A stretch of 38,907 nucleotides of DNA from a virus (IMGVR_UViG_3300049914_000055:1-38907), one strand, 5' to 3'. Positions 17,628 through 26,426 are shown, counted from the stretch's first letter. A program made the numbers and translations. The notes: a model not told the origin generated them from the sequence alone.

Positions 17628-19913
17628 ATGGCTGACGAAAAAACATTATCGTTTAATATTGTCATTGATGGTGTTTCCAATGAGAACGTGGAACTTCAGA
17701 AATTAAATATTCAATTCCAGAATCTCAACAAAGAATTTAAGGATTTACAGAAGACCATTAAACAGCAGGGCGGTATCGGTTCTAATGAGCAGTTGCATCA
17801 ACTCGCTGCGCTTAGGACTGAGATGGATAAGAATAAAGATTCAACGGCTTATCTTGTGAAGGTTGTAAATTCTGCACCGGATTCACTCAACAGGATGAGA
17901 GCTGAACTGATTAAGTTGAAAGATAGTTATGCTAATGCTTCGGCTGCTGCGAGAGAAAAAATGGCTCCTGCAATCTTAGAATTAAATAAGAAGATAAGTA
18001 ATTCAGAACAGGCAATAGGAGTTCATCAGAGGAATGTTGGTAATTATCCACAATTATTCAGCATGATCCCTGGCCCTGTAGGTCAAGCTGCGAATGCAAT
18101 AGGAGGTTTTTCAACTAAACTTGCTATGATTGGCCCGGTTGGTGCTGTTATTGCTGCTGGAATTGCTGCAATATCTGCTCCGGTAATAGGATTTTTGAAA
18201 TGGACTCAGGAAGGAATGGATTTACTTGCTGTTAAAACTTCTGAGTTTACTGCTTCAATCCGTGTTCTTAAAGGTGAATTGGCAAATTTAGGGAAGAATG
18301 AAATTGCAGAAGCAAATAAACCCGGAGGTATTTTATCTTTTTTTGGATCAGTATGGGATATCTATAAAAAAGTTGAACTGGGAGGAACGAAAATCTTTGC
18401 TCCTGAAATTGGGAAGAAGATTGAAGATACTGCAAATAAAATGAAAGATGCTGCTGCTGCTGCTAAAGTTTATACTGAAAAAATACATGAAATTGAACAA
18501 GCAGAAATTAAAGAAATTGTACCACGTGCAAAAGCTACTGAAGGAATACGTGCGGCCAGACTTGCTTATCAGGAAGGAAATGGAACGATTACAGAACGTT
18601 TAGAATTGTTTGATAAAGCTTTGATTGCAGAGAATAAAATAACTGATCAAGAAATAAAAAATGCAACTGATAGAGCTAATGCAATATATAATTATAATAT
18701 TGAAAAAGCTAAAACCATACCACTTACAAGGGCAGAACAAAGAGTTGAAGAAGAAGCATTTGCAAAAGTGTTTGAATTACAATCTGCAAGCGAAGCACGT
18801 TTGATTCGTTTTTCCGGACTTCGTAAAAAACTTCAAAAAGAGGATGAAAAAGCAAATGAAGCTTTGTTAAAGAAAGATGTATATCTTAAAGAAGGTACGG
18901 CAGAATGGGACAAAGCTGTTGATGCAATAGTAAAGAATATTGTCGAGACCCAGGCATGGATCGATCTTCCTATTGAAGAAAAACTTAAGACTATTGCACA
19001 GGCAAGGGATATTATGACGGAAGTCACAAGAACACCGGAAGGATATGGTAAGGTAAGCACTGCGGAGGCACAATCTGGGCAAGCAGAACAGGAAGCACAA
19101 GAGGCGGCGACGCAAAAAAGAGAAGATGACTGGGCAGCAGAGATGGATCTGGCTACTGAGAATTTTAGAAAAAATAAAGAAGCACAAACAGCAATAGCGA
19201 AAAAAGAAACAGATAAGCAGGATGCCATTGATAAGAAGCATAAACAAGATGTAATAGCTGGGCAGAATGAAGTATTGCAGTCATTTCAGAATCTCTGTAA
19301 TGGTATTCTTGCAGCAAAATCAGCTAATCTTAATGCCCAGATGGAGAAGGAATTATCAAAAGAAGGGCTCACACAGGCACAGCAACTTGCTATAAGAAAG
19401 AAATATGCAAAGGAACAGCAAAGATTAGCAATAATTGATGCAATTATTAATACTGCACAGGGAGTAGTGAGAGCCTTTAAAGATTATGCGTTCCCTTATT
19501 CTTTGATAATAGCCGCTTTAGTAGCTGCTCTTGGTGGTGTAGAAATAGCAAGTATTGCATCTCAGAAGTTAGCGAAAAGTGGTAAGATAGCCGGAGGTAC
19601 GCAAGTTGCGCCTGATCGGAATGGAGATAATACACTTGTCCTTGCTAAACAGGGAGAAGTGATTCTTAATGAAAGACATCAGGCAATGCTTGGAGGGTCA
19701 AGGACTTTTAAGAGAATCGGGGTTCCGGGATTTGCAGAAAGTGGTATCGTCGGCGGTGACGTAAATCCTGAGATCAATGCTTCAATGAATTATGAAGATA
19801 TGATTAATGCTATGGCAGCGAGTATGAGTGAGATAAGGGTTAATATGTATCTTTCTGATTTGCATAAAGCAGAAAATGAATTAACAGTCACACAACAGAG
19901 ATCGGCTATATGA
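17628..19913 (+). CDS. tape measure protein
   Basis: 761 residues, the length ruler of the tail and probably part of the DNA-entry channel. Coiled coil at about 20-45 and again at 85-125; the phrase GVHQRNVGNYP near 137-147 is typical of Bacteroidota tape measures. Hydrophobic segments follow at about 165-195 (LAMIGPVGAVIAAGIAAISAP) and 620-650 (YSLIIAALVAALGGVEIASI), then the usual C-terminal GDNTLVLAKQGEVILNERHQ motif. Bases 18200-18900 are noticeably more AT-rich, suggesting an exchanged middle module. Its modest length implies a short tail. Confidence 0.88.
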   Translation: MADEKTLSFNIVIDGVSNENVELQKLNIQFQNLNKEFKDLQKTIKQQGGIGSNEQLHQLAALRTEMDKNKDSTAYLVKVVNSAPDSLNRMRAELIKLKDSYANASAAAREKMAPAILELNKKISNSEQAIGVHQRNVGNYPQLFSMIPGPVGQAANAIGGFSTKLAMIGPVGAVIAAGIAAISAPVIGFLKWTQEGMDLLAVKTSEFTASIRVLKGELANLGKNEIAEANKPGGILSFFGSVWDIYKKVELGGTKIFAPEIGKKIEDTANKMKDAAAAAKVYTEKIHEIEQAEIKEIVPRAKATEGIRAARLAYQEGNGTITERLELFDKALIAENKITDQEIKNATDRANAIYNYNIEKAKTIPLTRAEQRVEEEAFAKVFELQSASEARLIRFSGLRKKLQKEDEKANEALLKKDVYLKEGTAEWDKAVDAIVKNIVETQAWIDLPIEEKLKTIAQARDIMTEVTRTPEGYGKVSTAEAQSGQAEQEAQEAATQKREDDWAAEMDLATENFRKNKEAQTAIAKKETDKQDAIDKKHKQDVIAGQNEVLQSFQNLCNGILAAKSANLNAQMEKELSKEGLTQAQQLAIRKKYAKEQQRLAIIDAIINTAQGVVRAFKDYAFPYSLIIAALVAALGGVEIASIASQKLAKSGKIAGGTQVAPDRNGDNTLVLAKQGEVILNERHQAMLGGSRTFKRIGVPGFAESGIVGGDVNPEINASMNYEDMINAMAASMSEIRVNMYLSDLHKAENELTVTQQRSAI

Positions 19914-19923
19914 TTGATAAAAT

Positions 19924-20160
19924 ATGGATATAAAAGATAAGATAGCAAAATTATTGAATGATGAATATCATATTCCAGAAGAGGTCACTATTGAATTATT
20001 TAAACGAAGGATATTATTTGAGCCATACATACGAAATTTTCTTGTACGGGAAGAATATTTTAAAGGTATTAAACCAAAAATGAGAAATCATTTAAAATCT
20101 AAACTCGCTGACGAATTTTGTTTATCGTTTAAATGTATCGAAAAGATTGTTTTACAATAA
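19924..20160 (+). CDS. small basic helical protein, 78 aa
   Basis: A 78-residue protein, strongly helical, with LKSKLADEFCLSFKCIEKIVL at the C terminus that could form a helix-turn-helix, and several Arg/Lys patches. It closes the structural block just before RNA copy B and two unusual promoters, so a regulatory role is possible. No named family recognised. Confidence 0.6.
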   Translation: MDIKDKIAKLLNDEYHIPEEVTIELFKRRILFEPYIRNFLVREEYFKGIKPKMRNHLKSKLADEFCLSFKCIEKIVLQ

Positions 20161-20200
20161 GGCATTAATATATCAAATATCGTACCAATAACCTTAAAAA

Positions 20201-20248
20201 ATACCTAAAAGATTTACCAATTTTGTCTTTTTGTTTAGTATATTTTTG
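20201..20248 (+). promoter_or_regulatory. special-type promoter before RNA copy B
   Basis: ATACCTAAAAG starts at 20201, TTTTG lies at 20221-20225 and the -7 box TATTTTTG at 20241-20248. The three blocks have exactly the same relative positions as in the promoter at 20499-20546, while the usual TTTG-N20 arrangement is missing. Confidence 0.55.
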
Positions 20249-20253
20249 TAGGG

Positions 20254-20490
20254 ATAGGGGTTTTAACCGTATCCTCCCCAGTGTCTGATTAAATCGAGAC
20301 AAAAACAAAGGACAAACAGGATTGAAGGTTCGTTTAAGATAACAAAATCCGAGCAATGATTATAACTTATCAACTCGGTCGGTGATAATAAAATGACTTC
20401 AAAAACGACCTTTACCGATAAGGATGCCTTCTACCTGAGTGTTTTAAAAAGCAAAAGGTGATTATTAAGAAATATCACCGATAAAAGTTA
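20254..20490 (+). ncRNA. structured RNA family, copy B
   Basis: A shorter copy lacking the 5' P1 domain of copies A and C; it begins at the conserved ATAGGGG segment right at the predicted transcript start. Helices shared with A and C: GGGG 20257-20260 with CCCC 20276-20279; TGTCT/AGACA 20282-20301 around GATTAAATCG; CCGAG 20349-20353 with CTCGG 20374-20378 enclosing TGAT/ATCA (20357-20360/20369-20372) and an 8-base TATAACTT loop; CGGTGAT 20380-20386 with ATCACCG 20474-20480. The conserved unpaired segment TTTACCGATAAGGATGCC is at 20411-20428. No open frame of note is present in 20161-20570. Confidence 0.72.
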
Positions 20491-20498
20491 CTATGAAA

Positions 20499-20546
20499 AT
20501 ACCTAAAAAGTGTAGGCATTTTGCAATATTATAAGGTTTAAATTTG
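20499..20546 (+). promoter_or_regulatory. special-type promoter of the tail/lysis block
   Basis: ATACCTAAAAAG from 20499, TTTTG at 20519-20523, -7 box TAAATTTG at 20539-20546. Offsets from the first block (0, 20 and 40 bases) equal those of the promoter at 20201. It lies just before the gene at 20571. Confidence 0.55.
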
Positions 20547-20570
20547 TATCAAATAATAAATTAAAAAACG

Positions 20571-21230
20571 ATGAAACAAATAATTAAATACGGCAGTTGG
20601 GTTGTGGGAATACTATTGCTCGTAGCTTTTATATTCCCTCATTTATTCTTTCCTGCCGGAGTTATCGTTGGAACGCTCGGAATTTTCACTCAGGTTTGCG
20701 CAAAAAACGTATCGGGGGCTTCAGTGATTTATATCTCTGATAAAACATTAGCAACGGGATTCACAATTTCTACTACTCCGTTCGAAATCACAGCAATCGC
20801 AGGTACAACTCCATTCCATCGAGTTGATACAATTCAGGATTCGGTTGAATGGAACGAGGAAGGATCACGGGTAGGTCTTAATAACTGGATGATCAAAAAT
20901 ACGGTCAATTTTGATATTATGGCTCCGAATAAGACTACAAATGTATTTCTTCAGGCTCTTCTGGATGACTCTCCATGTGGACTTTATGCCATTATTCTTG
21001 ATGGTAATGGTGTGGCTTGGGTTATTGGAGTCAATTCTATTGATGGAGGTAACCGTCCGTTAAGACTTGGAAAACAATCTCACAAGACAGGAAAAGGACT
21101 CTCGGTTGCTGAAGGTAATATTATCCAGATTTCAATGGAAAATGATTGTAGTGGATTAGCAATTCCACTCGATGCTACATTAACAGCAATGGTGGTCGCA
21201 GGAGCAGGATCAATACTTAAAGTAACGTAA
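20571..21230 (+). CDS. tail-type structural protein with hydrophobic N terminus
   Basis: 219 residues. Residues 8-42 are strongly hydrophobic (WVVGILLLVAFIFPHLFFPAG and on), after which a compact alpha-beta domain follows (SVEWNEEGSRVGLNNWMIKN, FDIMAPNKTTNVFLQALLDD, GLYAIILDGNGVAWVIGV). The latter part has the rhythm of a tail tube or minor tail protein, and no other major tail protein candidate is visible, but the membrane-like start is odd for that role. It is the first gene behind RNA B and its promoter, as expected for a highly expressed virion protein. Treat the tail-tube reading as tentative. Confidence 0.55.
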   Translation: MKQIIKYGSWVVGILLLVAFIFPHLFFPAGVIVGTLGIFTQVCAKNVSGASVIYISDKTLATGFTISTTPFEITAIAGTTPFHRVDTIQDSVEWNEEGSRVGLNNWMIKNTVNFDIMAPNKTTNVFLQALLDDSPCGLYAIILDGNGVAWVIGVNSIDGGNRPLRLGKQSHKTGKGLSVAEGNIIQISMENDCSGLAIPLDATLTAMVVAGAGSILKVT

Positions 21231-21232
21231 TT

Positions 21233-21397
21233 ATGGCAGCACTAAAAGTAAGAAAAGAATGTCTGGAATCGACTGTATTTTACAATTATCTTAATTCCAG
21301 TAAAAGTGTGAAACTGTCAGAAGCCACACATGAGCAGCTTGTTATTCTCAAAGATTTGGGAGTAGATGTTTTTGAGAAGACTGAGAAAGAGAAATAA
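21233..21397 (+). CDS. 54-aa conserved-looking miniprotein
   Basis: A 54-residue protein (MAALKVRKECLESTVFYNYL and on) immediately after the tail-type gene. The middle reads KLSEATHEQLVILKDLGVDVFEK, similar to the short head-tail or tail-associated proteins that carry a beta-alpha-alpha motif in many Bacteroidota phages. It ends before an intrinsic terminator at 21423. Function not recognised. Confidence 0.6.
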   Translation: MAALKVRKECLESTVFYNYLNSSKSVKLSEATHEQLVILKDLGVDVFEKTEKEK

Positions 21398-21422
21398 TAT
21401 TCTTTGAATTATGATACTAAGA

Positions 21423-21457
21423 GGGGACGGGAAAAGAACAAAGCCCTTCCCCTTTTT
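21423..21457 (+). terminator. intrinsic terminator inside the tail/lysis block
   Basis: GGGGA-C-GGG (21423-21431) pairs with CCC-T-TCCCC (21444-21452), 12-base loop, followed by TTTTT. It probably reduces transcription from the promoter at 20539 into the next genes. It also argues that the downstream gene starts after it, at ATG 21470. Confidence 0.75.
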
Positions 21458-21469
21458 AATTATAAAGAT

Positions 21470-21736
21470 ATGGGGTACAATTTTTTACAAGGAGCAGACG
21501 GAAATAAAAGTAATAGTCGGATGATTGCTGATTTAATGATAATCTGTGCGATTGTCATGGTATTTTTATTTATAGCAATAGGAGTTTTTAAACCAGATAT
21601 TGATTTAATGAAGATTGCAACAGCCATAGGTGTTCTCTTTGGTTCTGTGGCTGGTACTGCAATGACATTCCTGTTTTTTCAGAAAAAAGAAGAGGGTAAA
21701 CAAGTCAAAGATGAACTTGAAGTAAAAAAACAATAA
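21470..21736 (+). CDS. holin-like two-span membrane protein
   Basis: 88 residues with two membrane spans: IADLMIICAIVMVFLFIAIGVF (about 20-41) and IATAIGVLFGSVAGTAMTFLFF (about 50-71), then a charged Lys/Glu-rich tail. Two spans with a charged C terminus are the layout of class II holins, which permeabilise the inner membrane at the end of infection. A TTG extension to 21404 would run through the terminator hairpin and is unlikely. A second candidate with the same layout lies at 26423. Confidence 0.6.
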   Translation: MGYNFLQGADGNKSNSRMIADLMIICAIVMVFLFIAIGVFKPDIDLMKIATAIGVLFGSVAGTAMTFLFFQKKEEGKQVKDELEVKKQ

Positions 21737-21747
21737 AAGTTAAGATT

Positions 21748-24525
21748 ATGCCGCATATAGGATTAAATATAGGAATTGATTCTTCTGGTGGTATCAACTG
21801 GGCTTCGTACTGGACTCCATCAAATCCATTGCCAGATGAAATAGCAGCATGGATATCAGATCAGACTATTTCAAACGGTGGAAAAGTCTCTGAATTACTT
21901 GGTGATTCCGTTAATAAAGTAAGGGCAAGGAACTCTGATGCAGCAACTCAGCCGGAATTAATTACTTCTTATGCCAATGGTCAACCTGCGTTGAAATTCA
22001 ATATAACATCAGAACATCACTTGGACTTTGGAAATATTACACTTACTAACTTTTCGATTCATATAGTCTTTAAGCAGATTGATGATCTTAATACCTATCA
22101 GGAGTTACTTTCAGGACAAGCAGATGGAACATTAAAAGGTGAGGTTTATACTAATGGATCAACAGCAGTTGGTGTTGGTGTGAAGGATAATGTTGGCAAT
22201 AAAGTACGTCTCTCCAAGATCAAGTCAAGGAAACTTCATGTTGCTACACTTCAAAACGATAAGATTTATATTGACGGTTTAGAAATTGAAGATTATCAAA
22301 CTGCTGATACATTAACAGGATTGATTCTCTCAAGAATTGGTACAAGGACTGATGGAAGTGTCGATACGCTATTCTGGAATGGATTTTTGCTTGAGTGTCG
22401 GATATGTTCATCAAAGAATGATTATGCAACCATTATGGGATGGCATGAATACGCTATCAACCGTTATGGGATTAAAACTCCTACGTTTACAGGTGTTGTT
22501 AATGCCAAGCATATTGGTTATGAATGTGGTGTATATAGATTTGGATGGAGTGCCACTCAGGTATTTTTCAGTTCCGATTCTGGAGCAAACTGGACAACAG
22601 TGGCTGATGCGACAGCAGATCAGATAGAGAGTTCATATATTTTCGATAATGGCAATTTGTTTTTTACAAAGAGGAATCATTTATATGGCAGTACAGATGG
22701 ATTAATTAATATAAATGAAATAGTTCCGACATTAAATGGAAGTCCTTATTTACATCATACCCCGACTGATCCTGCGTATCCGGGTAGTTATTATTTCTCA
22801 TGGGATTTTATTCATAAAGAATATATCGGTGGTTCAGAATTAGCCGTATGGGGAAATTATGCCCACGCCTTATGGGCTTGGGGTGCAGCACCTATCAATA
22901 TATATTCATGCGATAATTTATTAAATGCAAAAGTGATTTATCAATTTGGTCAGAGTTTAAATCATAGAGATGATGGGACAGCATTAGGGGGAGTTACAGG
23001 AACAATACTTGGTGATGCTACTAATCCCTTGCTTTGCGATCATATACACGATGTAGCTTATGATAAGGTTAATGATTATATCTATGTAGGATGTGGTGAT
23101 AGTGATAATAAATGCCCTACAATAAGAGGCAAATTATCTGGGGGTACGTGGACTTGGACGACTGTTTGGAATGGTTTACATACTACGAGATGGTGGGGTG
23201 CAGGATTAAAAATAATTGATGGTATTGTTTACTGGGGATCGGAATATGGTTTACTTGCAGATAAAGGAATTTATAGATGTAAAATTGAAGATTATACAGA
23301 TATAGAAAAACATGAAGCATTAATTGATAAAACAAATTGGGGTACTGACGGGGAGACTTATGATGTTTATTTACACTCTTTGGATGGTGTGGGTTTGGTT
23401 TCTTTCTCTGATAAGATTCATATAACACAAAATGGTTTTAAAGATTATGTTCAAATAGTAATTCCCGCAGGGCCAGCAACTCCTTCATGGTACGCAAGAC
23501 TAAGAGAAGTAACTGCAAATGTCTTTGCAGTAGAGGCTATTCCGCTTGGATTATTTACACAACAGACTATTTACCTGACAGTCATTCCTGAAGGAACGGT
23601 AGTATTACCAAATGGTAAACCATCAGCATTGACAGTAACAAATTTAACTTGTAACTCACAAAGGATTGATTTTACAATCGGAGCAACTAATCAAACAGGA
23701 CATATCATTGAAAATTCCCTCGACGGAGTTACATTTACAGAACATGGTAGGGTATCAGGTGCAACGGCAACATATACGGCAACAGGATTACTTCCAAATA
23801 CTCTTTATTACTGGCGTTGTTGTGCTTATAATGGATTGAGAAATTCTAATTATTCAAATGTTGATAGTGACACAACGGCAAATCTTCCTGCATCAATATT
23901 GGATGGTCATACGAAAGCATTATACGACTATGCTTTACTATCAACAATAACAACTGTTTCAGGTAAGGTTACAAGTTGGAGAGATCTTCTTGCATCAGGT
24001 AATGATTTAATTCACAGATTTGGATTTCAAGATCTTCTTTGGACTTCCGATGGGATATTATCAAATGGGATAGATGAATCAATACAAGGAATTTTTGCAT
24101 GGAATCAACCTGCTTTTATTATTGCTGTTATGAAACAGGTTACATGGACAGCTGACGGAAGGGGTTTATTTGATGGTGCAGCAGCATATTGTGGCATTCA
24201 ACAGTTAACGGCAACTCCAACAATTTGCCCTTATAGTGGAGGTACATACCCTGCTTGTAATGATTTAGCAGTCAACACTTGGGCTATCATTAGGATTTTA
24301 TTTAATGGGGCATCGAGTAAATTGATTATAAATAATAATGCTCCCATTACATTTAATGGAGCGGGTAATCCCGGAGGGTTAATTATTGGTTCTGGTCGTG
24401 CTTTAAATTCTTGGTCAAATAGTAAATATAAAGAGATAATACTAAAAGATATTGCACCATCAGGAGCACAAGAAATTGAGATATATAATTATTTGGCAGT
24501 GAAATATGGATTTGCAACAATTTAA
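21748..24525 (+). CDS. large receptor-binding/adhesin protein with beta-propeller
   Basis: 925 residues, the longest protein here. Domain order by eye: a LamG/ConA-like jelly roll (about 30-240, with LITSYANGQPALKFN and the IGTRTDGS strand); a sialidase-type propeller (about 255-620) with an Asp-box SSDSGANWTTV near 275 and another propeller-like repeat YDKVNDYIYVGCGDSD; a fibronectin type III domain (about 628-712, NLTCNSQRIDFTI through TGLLPNTLYYWRC); and a second ConA-like domain to the end, which echoes the first. This is a sugar-binding architecture for host attachment. Whether the propeller is an active glycosidase cannot be told. The middle part is more AT-rich than its flanks. Confidence 0.75.
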   Translation: MPHIGLNIGIDSSGGINWASYWTPSNPLPDEIAAWISDQTISNGGKVSELLGDSVNKVRARNSDAATQPELITSYANGQPALKFNITSEHHLDFGNITLTNFSIHIVFKQIDDLNTYQELLSGQADGTLKGEVYTNGSTAVGVGVKDNVGNKVRLSKIKSRKLHVATLQNDKIYIDGLEIEDYQTADTLTGLILSRIGTRTDGSVDTLFWNGFLLECRICSSKNDYATIMGWHEYAINRYGIKTPTFTGVVNAKHIGYECGVYRFGWSATQVFFSSDSGANWTTVADATADQIESSYIFDNGNLFFTKRNHLYGSTDGLININEIVPTLNGSPYLHHTPTDPAYPGSYYFSWDFIHKEYIGGSELAVWGNYAHALWAWGAAPINIYSCDNLLNAKVIYQFGQSLNHRDDGTALGGVTGTILGDATNPLLCDHIHDVAYDKVNDYIYVGCGDSDNKCPTIRGKLSGGTWTWTTVWNGLHTTRWWGAGLKIIDGIVYWGSEYGLLADKGIYRCKIEDYTDIEKHEALIDKTNWGTDGETYDVYLHSLDGVGLVSFSDKIHITQNGFKDYVQIVIPAGPATPSWYARLREVTANVFAVEAIPLGLFTQQTIYLTVIPEGTVVLPNGKPSALTVTNLTCNSQRIDFTIGATNQTGHIIENSLDGVTFTEHGRVSGATATYTATGLLPNTLYYWRCCAYNGLRNSNYSNVDSDTTANLPASILDGHTKALYDYALLSTITTVSGKVTSWRDLLASGNDLIHRFGFQDLLWTSDGILSNGIDESIQGIFAWNQPAFIIAVMKQVTWTADGRGLFDGAAAYCGIQQLTATPTICPYSGGTYPACNDLAVNTWAIIRILFNGASSKLIINNNAPITFNGAGNPGGLIIGSGRALNSWSNSKYKEIILKDIAPSGAQEIEIYNYLAVKYGFATI

Positions 24526-24530
24526 GAAAA

Positions 24531-24599
24531 ATGATTAAAACGCCACAGAAACGAATAGAATACAGTTTAAGTATGATACAGAACAGGTACTATAAATAA
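24531..24599 (+). CDS. possible 22-aa peptide
   Basis: A very short basic frame (MIKTPQKRIEYSLSMIQNRYYK) that fills the space between the adhesin gene and the next gene. Basic-aromatic composition is like other small phage peptides, but at this length chance cannot be excluded. Confidence 0.25.
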   Translation: MIKTPQKRIEYSLSMIQNRYYK

Positions 24600-24604
24600 A
24601 AAGT

Positions 24605-25033
24605 ATGACAGAGAAAAAAGGGATAACAAAGATTCTTGAAGTCATTAAGGCTTACAGTGGTTATTTCTTTGCCGTGGTCTCTGTCATTACTTTTGTTTAT
24701 GCCATAGGCGTTAAGTCGGAACGTAAAGATAATAGCAACATGACCATAGTATCCGATATTCGTGTCATAAAAGATTCTATTGTCAGCATATCTGGTCAGA
24801 TAAAACCTATTAAAGATGAATTACTCGTTCTCAGTGACAGACAATTAGAGGCAAAGAACGCTTATAACTCGTTGCGGTTAGTTGTATTGGATATGGCAAG
24901 TAAAGCACCCGGCATGACAATAGAACAATTCAAACAATATATGGAGAATACACCTATTTTAAAAAAAAATTCAATGTTAAATCAATTAGTACCATACAAA
25001 GAGGAGATACCTTACAGTTTAAAATCCGAGTAA
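24605..25033 (+). CDS. membrane-anchored coiled-coil protein, 142 aa
   Basis: One N-terminal membrane span (YFFAVVSVITFVYAIGV, about 20-36) is followed by a helical coiled-coil region rich in Ile/Leu and a C-terminal polar tail. This topology resembles inner-membrane lysis accessory proteins or i-spanins. It starts the run of membrane proteins that ends at 27248. Function is inferred from topology and place. Confidence 0.6.
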   Translation: MTEKKGITKILEVIKAYSGYFFAVVSVITFVYAIGVKSERKDNSNMTIVSDIRVIKDSIVSISGQIKPIKDELLVLSDRQLEAKNAYNSLRLVVLDMASKAPGMTIEQFKQYMENTPILKKNSMLNQLVPYKEEIPYSLKSE

Positions 25034-25046
25034 CACCTATAAGAAA

Positions 25047-25721
25047 ATGATACTACTTACATTTAATTTAATAGAAGTTTTTACAATAATTATTCTTGCA
25101 ATAATTTGTTTAGGTTTAGTTGCATTAGCATTGATTTTATATAGATTATTTATTTCTCTTCTTTTAAATACAGAGGCACATAAAAAAGAAGGTTTAAATG
25201 GTTTTAATATACGAATAACGGCTCCTTATCATGCGGCTATTGACAGGATTCTTCTTGAATTAAAATATGAACTTAACGTAGCAGATGTATTCATTGGGCG
25301 TTTTCATAACGGAGGAAATTTTGCAAATGGTACGAAGATGGAGAAGTTTTCTATCACATACGGCAAGGCTTCTCCAAACATAAAGGTACTTCAGCCAAGG
25401 TTTTACGATATATTTTGTTCTCATTGGCCGGTTGTAATGGATTATCTTATTACTTTTGATAATTATGTCTGTAATGATTTTAAGGATTGTGCCGATGCCA
25501 ACTTTGTGAAGGATATGCAAGAAGCAGGTTTTCAATCTATTTATTTTTATCTTATTTGTCAGAATGATGCTGCAAGAACACCGGAGGGATTTCTTGGAGT
25601 GTGCTTTTCAGATTCGAGATTTCTTGAGGAAGAGGTAAAAGATAGAATAAAGGGAGATATTCCAAGATTATTATCATTAATGAATCTTATACCTTTTAAG
25701 AAGAAAGAAAAATTGATATGA
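25047..25721 (+). CDS. membrane protein with GAF-like domain
   Basis: 224 residues. A hydrophobic N terminus with one long span or hairpin (VFTIIILAIICLGLVALALILYRLF) is followed from about 60 by an alpha-beta domain containing LNVADVFIGRFHNGGNFANGT and GFQSIYFYLICQNDAA..GFLGVCF, a pattern that recalls GAF/PAS-like small-molecule sensor domains. The phrase FHNGG is shared by related phage and prophage proteins as I remember them. It lies in the lysis block and overlaps the next gene by ATGA. A sensor that tunes lysis or excludes other phages are both possible; ligand unknown. Confidence 0.55.
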   Translation: MILLTFNLIEVFTIIILAIICLGLVALALILYRLFISLLLNTEAHKKEGLNGFNIRITAPYHAAIDRILLELKYELNVADVFIGRFHNGGNFANGTKMEKFSITYGKASPNIKVLQPRFYDIFCSHWPVVMDYLITFDNYVCNDFKDCADANFVKDMQEAGFQSIYFYLICQNDAARTPEGFLGVCFSDSRFLEEEVKDRIKGDIPRLLSLMNLIPFKKKEKLI

Positions 25722-26116
25722 AATCAGTTATTTCGAGGCGATACAGACCAAATTCCACAACCGGGAAGTGGATTACTTTCGATCAGGATAATAAGATATT
25801 GGAACTTGTCACTATTGAATTACCAGACAGGAATAATCAAAAGAATTTCTCCTGCATACCTGCCGGAACTTACACAATTAAGAAAATTATCTCTCCGACA
25901 AAAGGCAAATGCTTCCTTGTTGAGAATGTTCCGGAACGGGATGCTATCGAAATTCATATAGGAAATTACACAAAGGATACTCATGGATGTATTCTTCCAG
26001 GAATGTATCTATTTGACTTAAATAATGACGGTGAAATGGATGTTGCCGAAAGCGGACGTGCTTTGACTAAATTACTTGATACTTTACCCGATGTTTCTAC
26101 ACTAATTATAATATGA
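25718..26116 (+). CDS. DUF5675 family protein
   Basis: 132 residues with the DUF5675 layout: an opening Arg-rich strand, LVTIELPDRNNQKNFSCIPAG, then YTIKKIISPTKGKCFLVENV, IEIHIGNY, and HGCILPGMYL. The paired SCIPAGTY and GN..DTHGCI segments recall the His-Gly-Cys environment of L,D-transpeptidase-like folds, and such proteins are regularly found in phage lysis cassettes; an action on peptidoglycan is thus likely but unproven. It overlaps genes on both sides by four bases. Confidence 0.75.
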   Translation: MKSVISRRYRPNSTTGKWITFDQDNKILELVTIELPDRNNQKNFSCIPAGTYTIKKIISPTKGKCFLVENVPERDAIEIHIGNYTKDTHGCILPGMYLFDLNNDGEMDVAESGRALTKLLDTLPDVSTLIII

Positions 26117-26244
26117 AATTATCAGAAATTTATAAACTATATTCAGCATTAAAAAATATCTGGCAATTTATTTGTGAATATTGGATTTATGGAGCATTGA
26201 TTATTGTTATTTTTGTTTCACTATACTTAGCATTTACACTATGA
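26113..26244 (+). CDS. 43-aa single-span membrane protein
   Basis: The start overlaps the preceding stop (ATGA) and the stop overlaps the next start. The C-terminal half is one membrane helix (IYGALIIVIFVSLYLAFTL). The strict coupling on both sides makes it likely to be translated. A small lysis regulator (antiholin-like) is possible; nothing specific can be seen. Confidence 0.55.
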   Translation: MKLSEIYKLYSALKNIWQFICEYWIYGALIIVIFVSLYLAFTL

Positions 26245-26426
26245 GAAAATTTTTTAATGAAAAATTGAGCGTGACATGGTTCACGTTTGCACTTTTGAAT
26301 CTGTTTTTTTGGTCAGGGATATTAGTTACAATAAGTCCATTTAAAGTCTTTGGCTGGTTCGCTTTACTTTATGTTATTTGGGCTGGTCTTTGGATTTGGT
26401 TCGCTGATAAACCTAAGAAAATATGA
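26241..26426 (+). CDS. two-span small membrane protein, 61 aa
   Basis: The likely start is ATG 26241, overlapping the preceding TGA, rather than an earlier in-frame ATG at 26181. Two spans (WFTFALLNLFFWSGILVTI and FGWFALLYVIWAGLWIWF) and a basic end (KPKKI). It overlaps the next gene by ATGA. The aromatic-rich spans fit an integral inner-membrane protein such as a holin partner. Confidence 0.6.
   Translation: MRKFFNEKLSVTWFTFALLNLFFWSGILVTISPFKVFGWFALLYVIWAGLWIWFADKPKKI

Noticed and set aside
21404-21469. TTG-started extension of the holin-like gene
   Set aside because: It would run through the hairpin and T run of an intrinsic terminator; the ATG at 21470 gives a complete two-span protein.
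26181-26240. Earlier in-frame ATG for the two-span protein at 26241
   Set aside because: ATG 26241 overlaps the stop of the previous gene in the ATGA manner used throughout this block; the extension is the shadow of the 43-aa gene.
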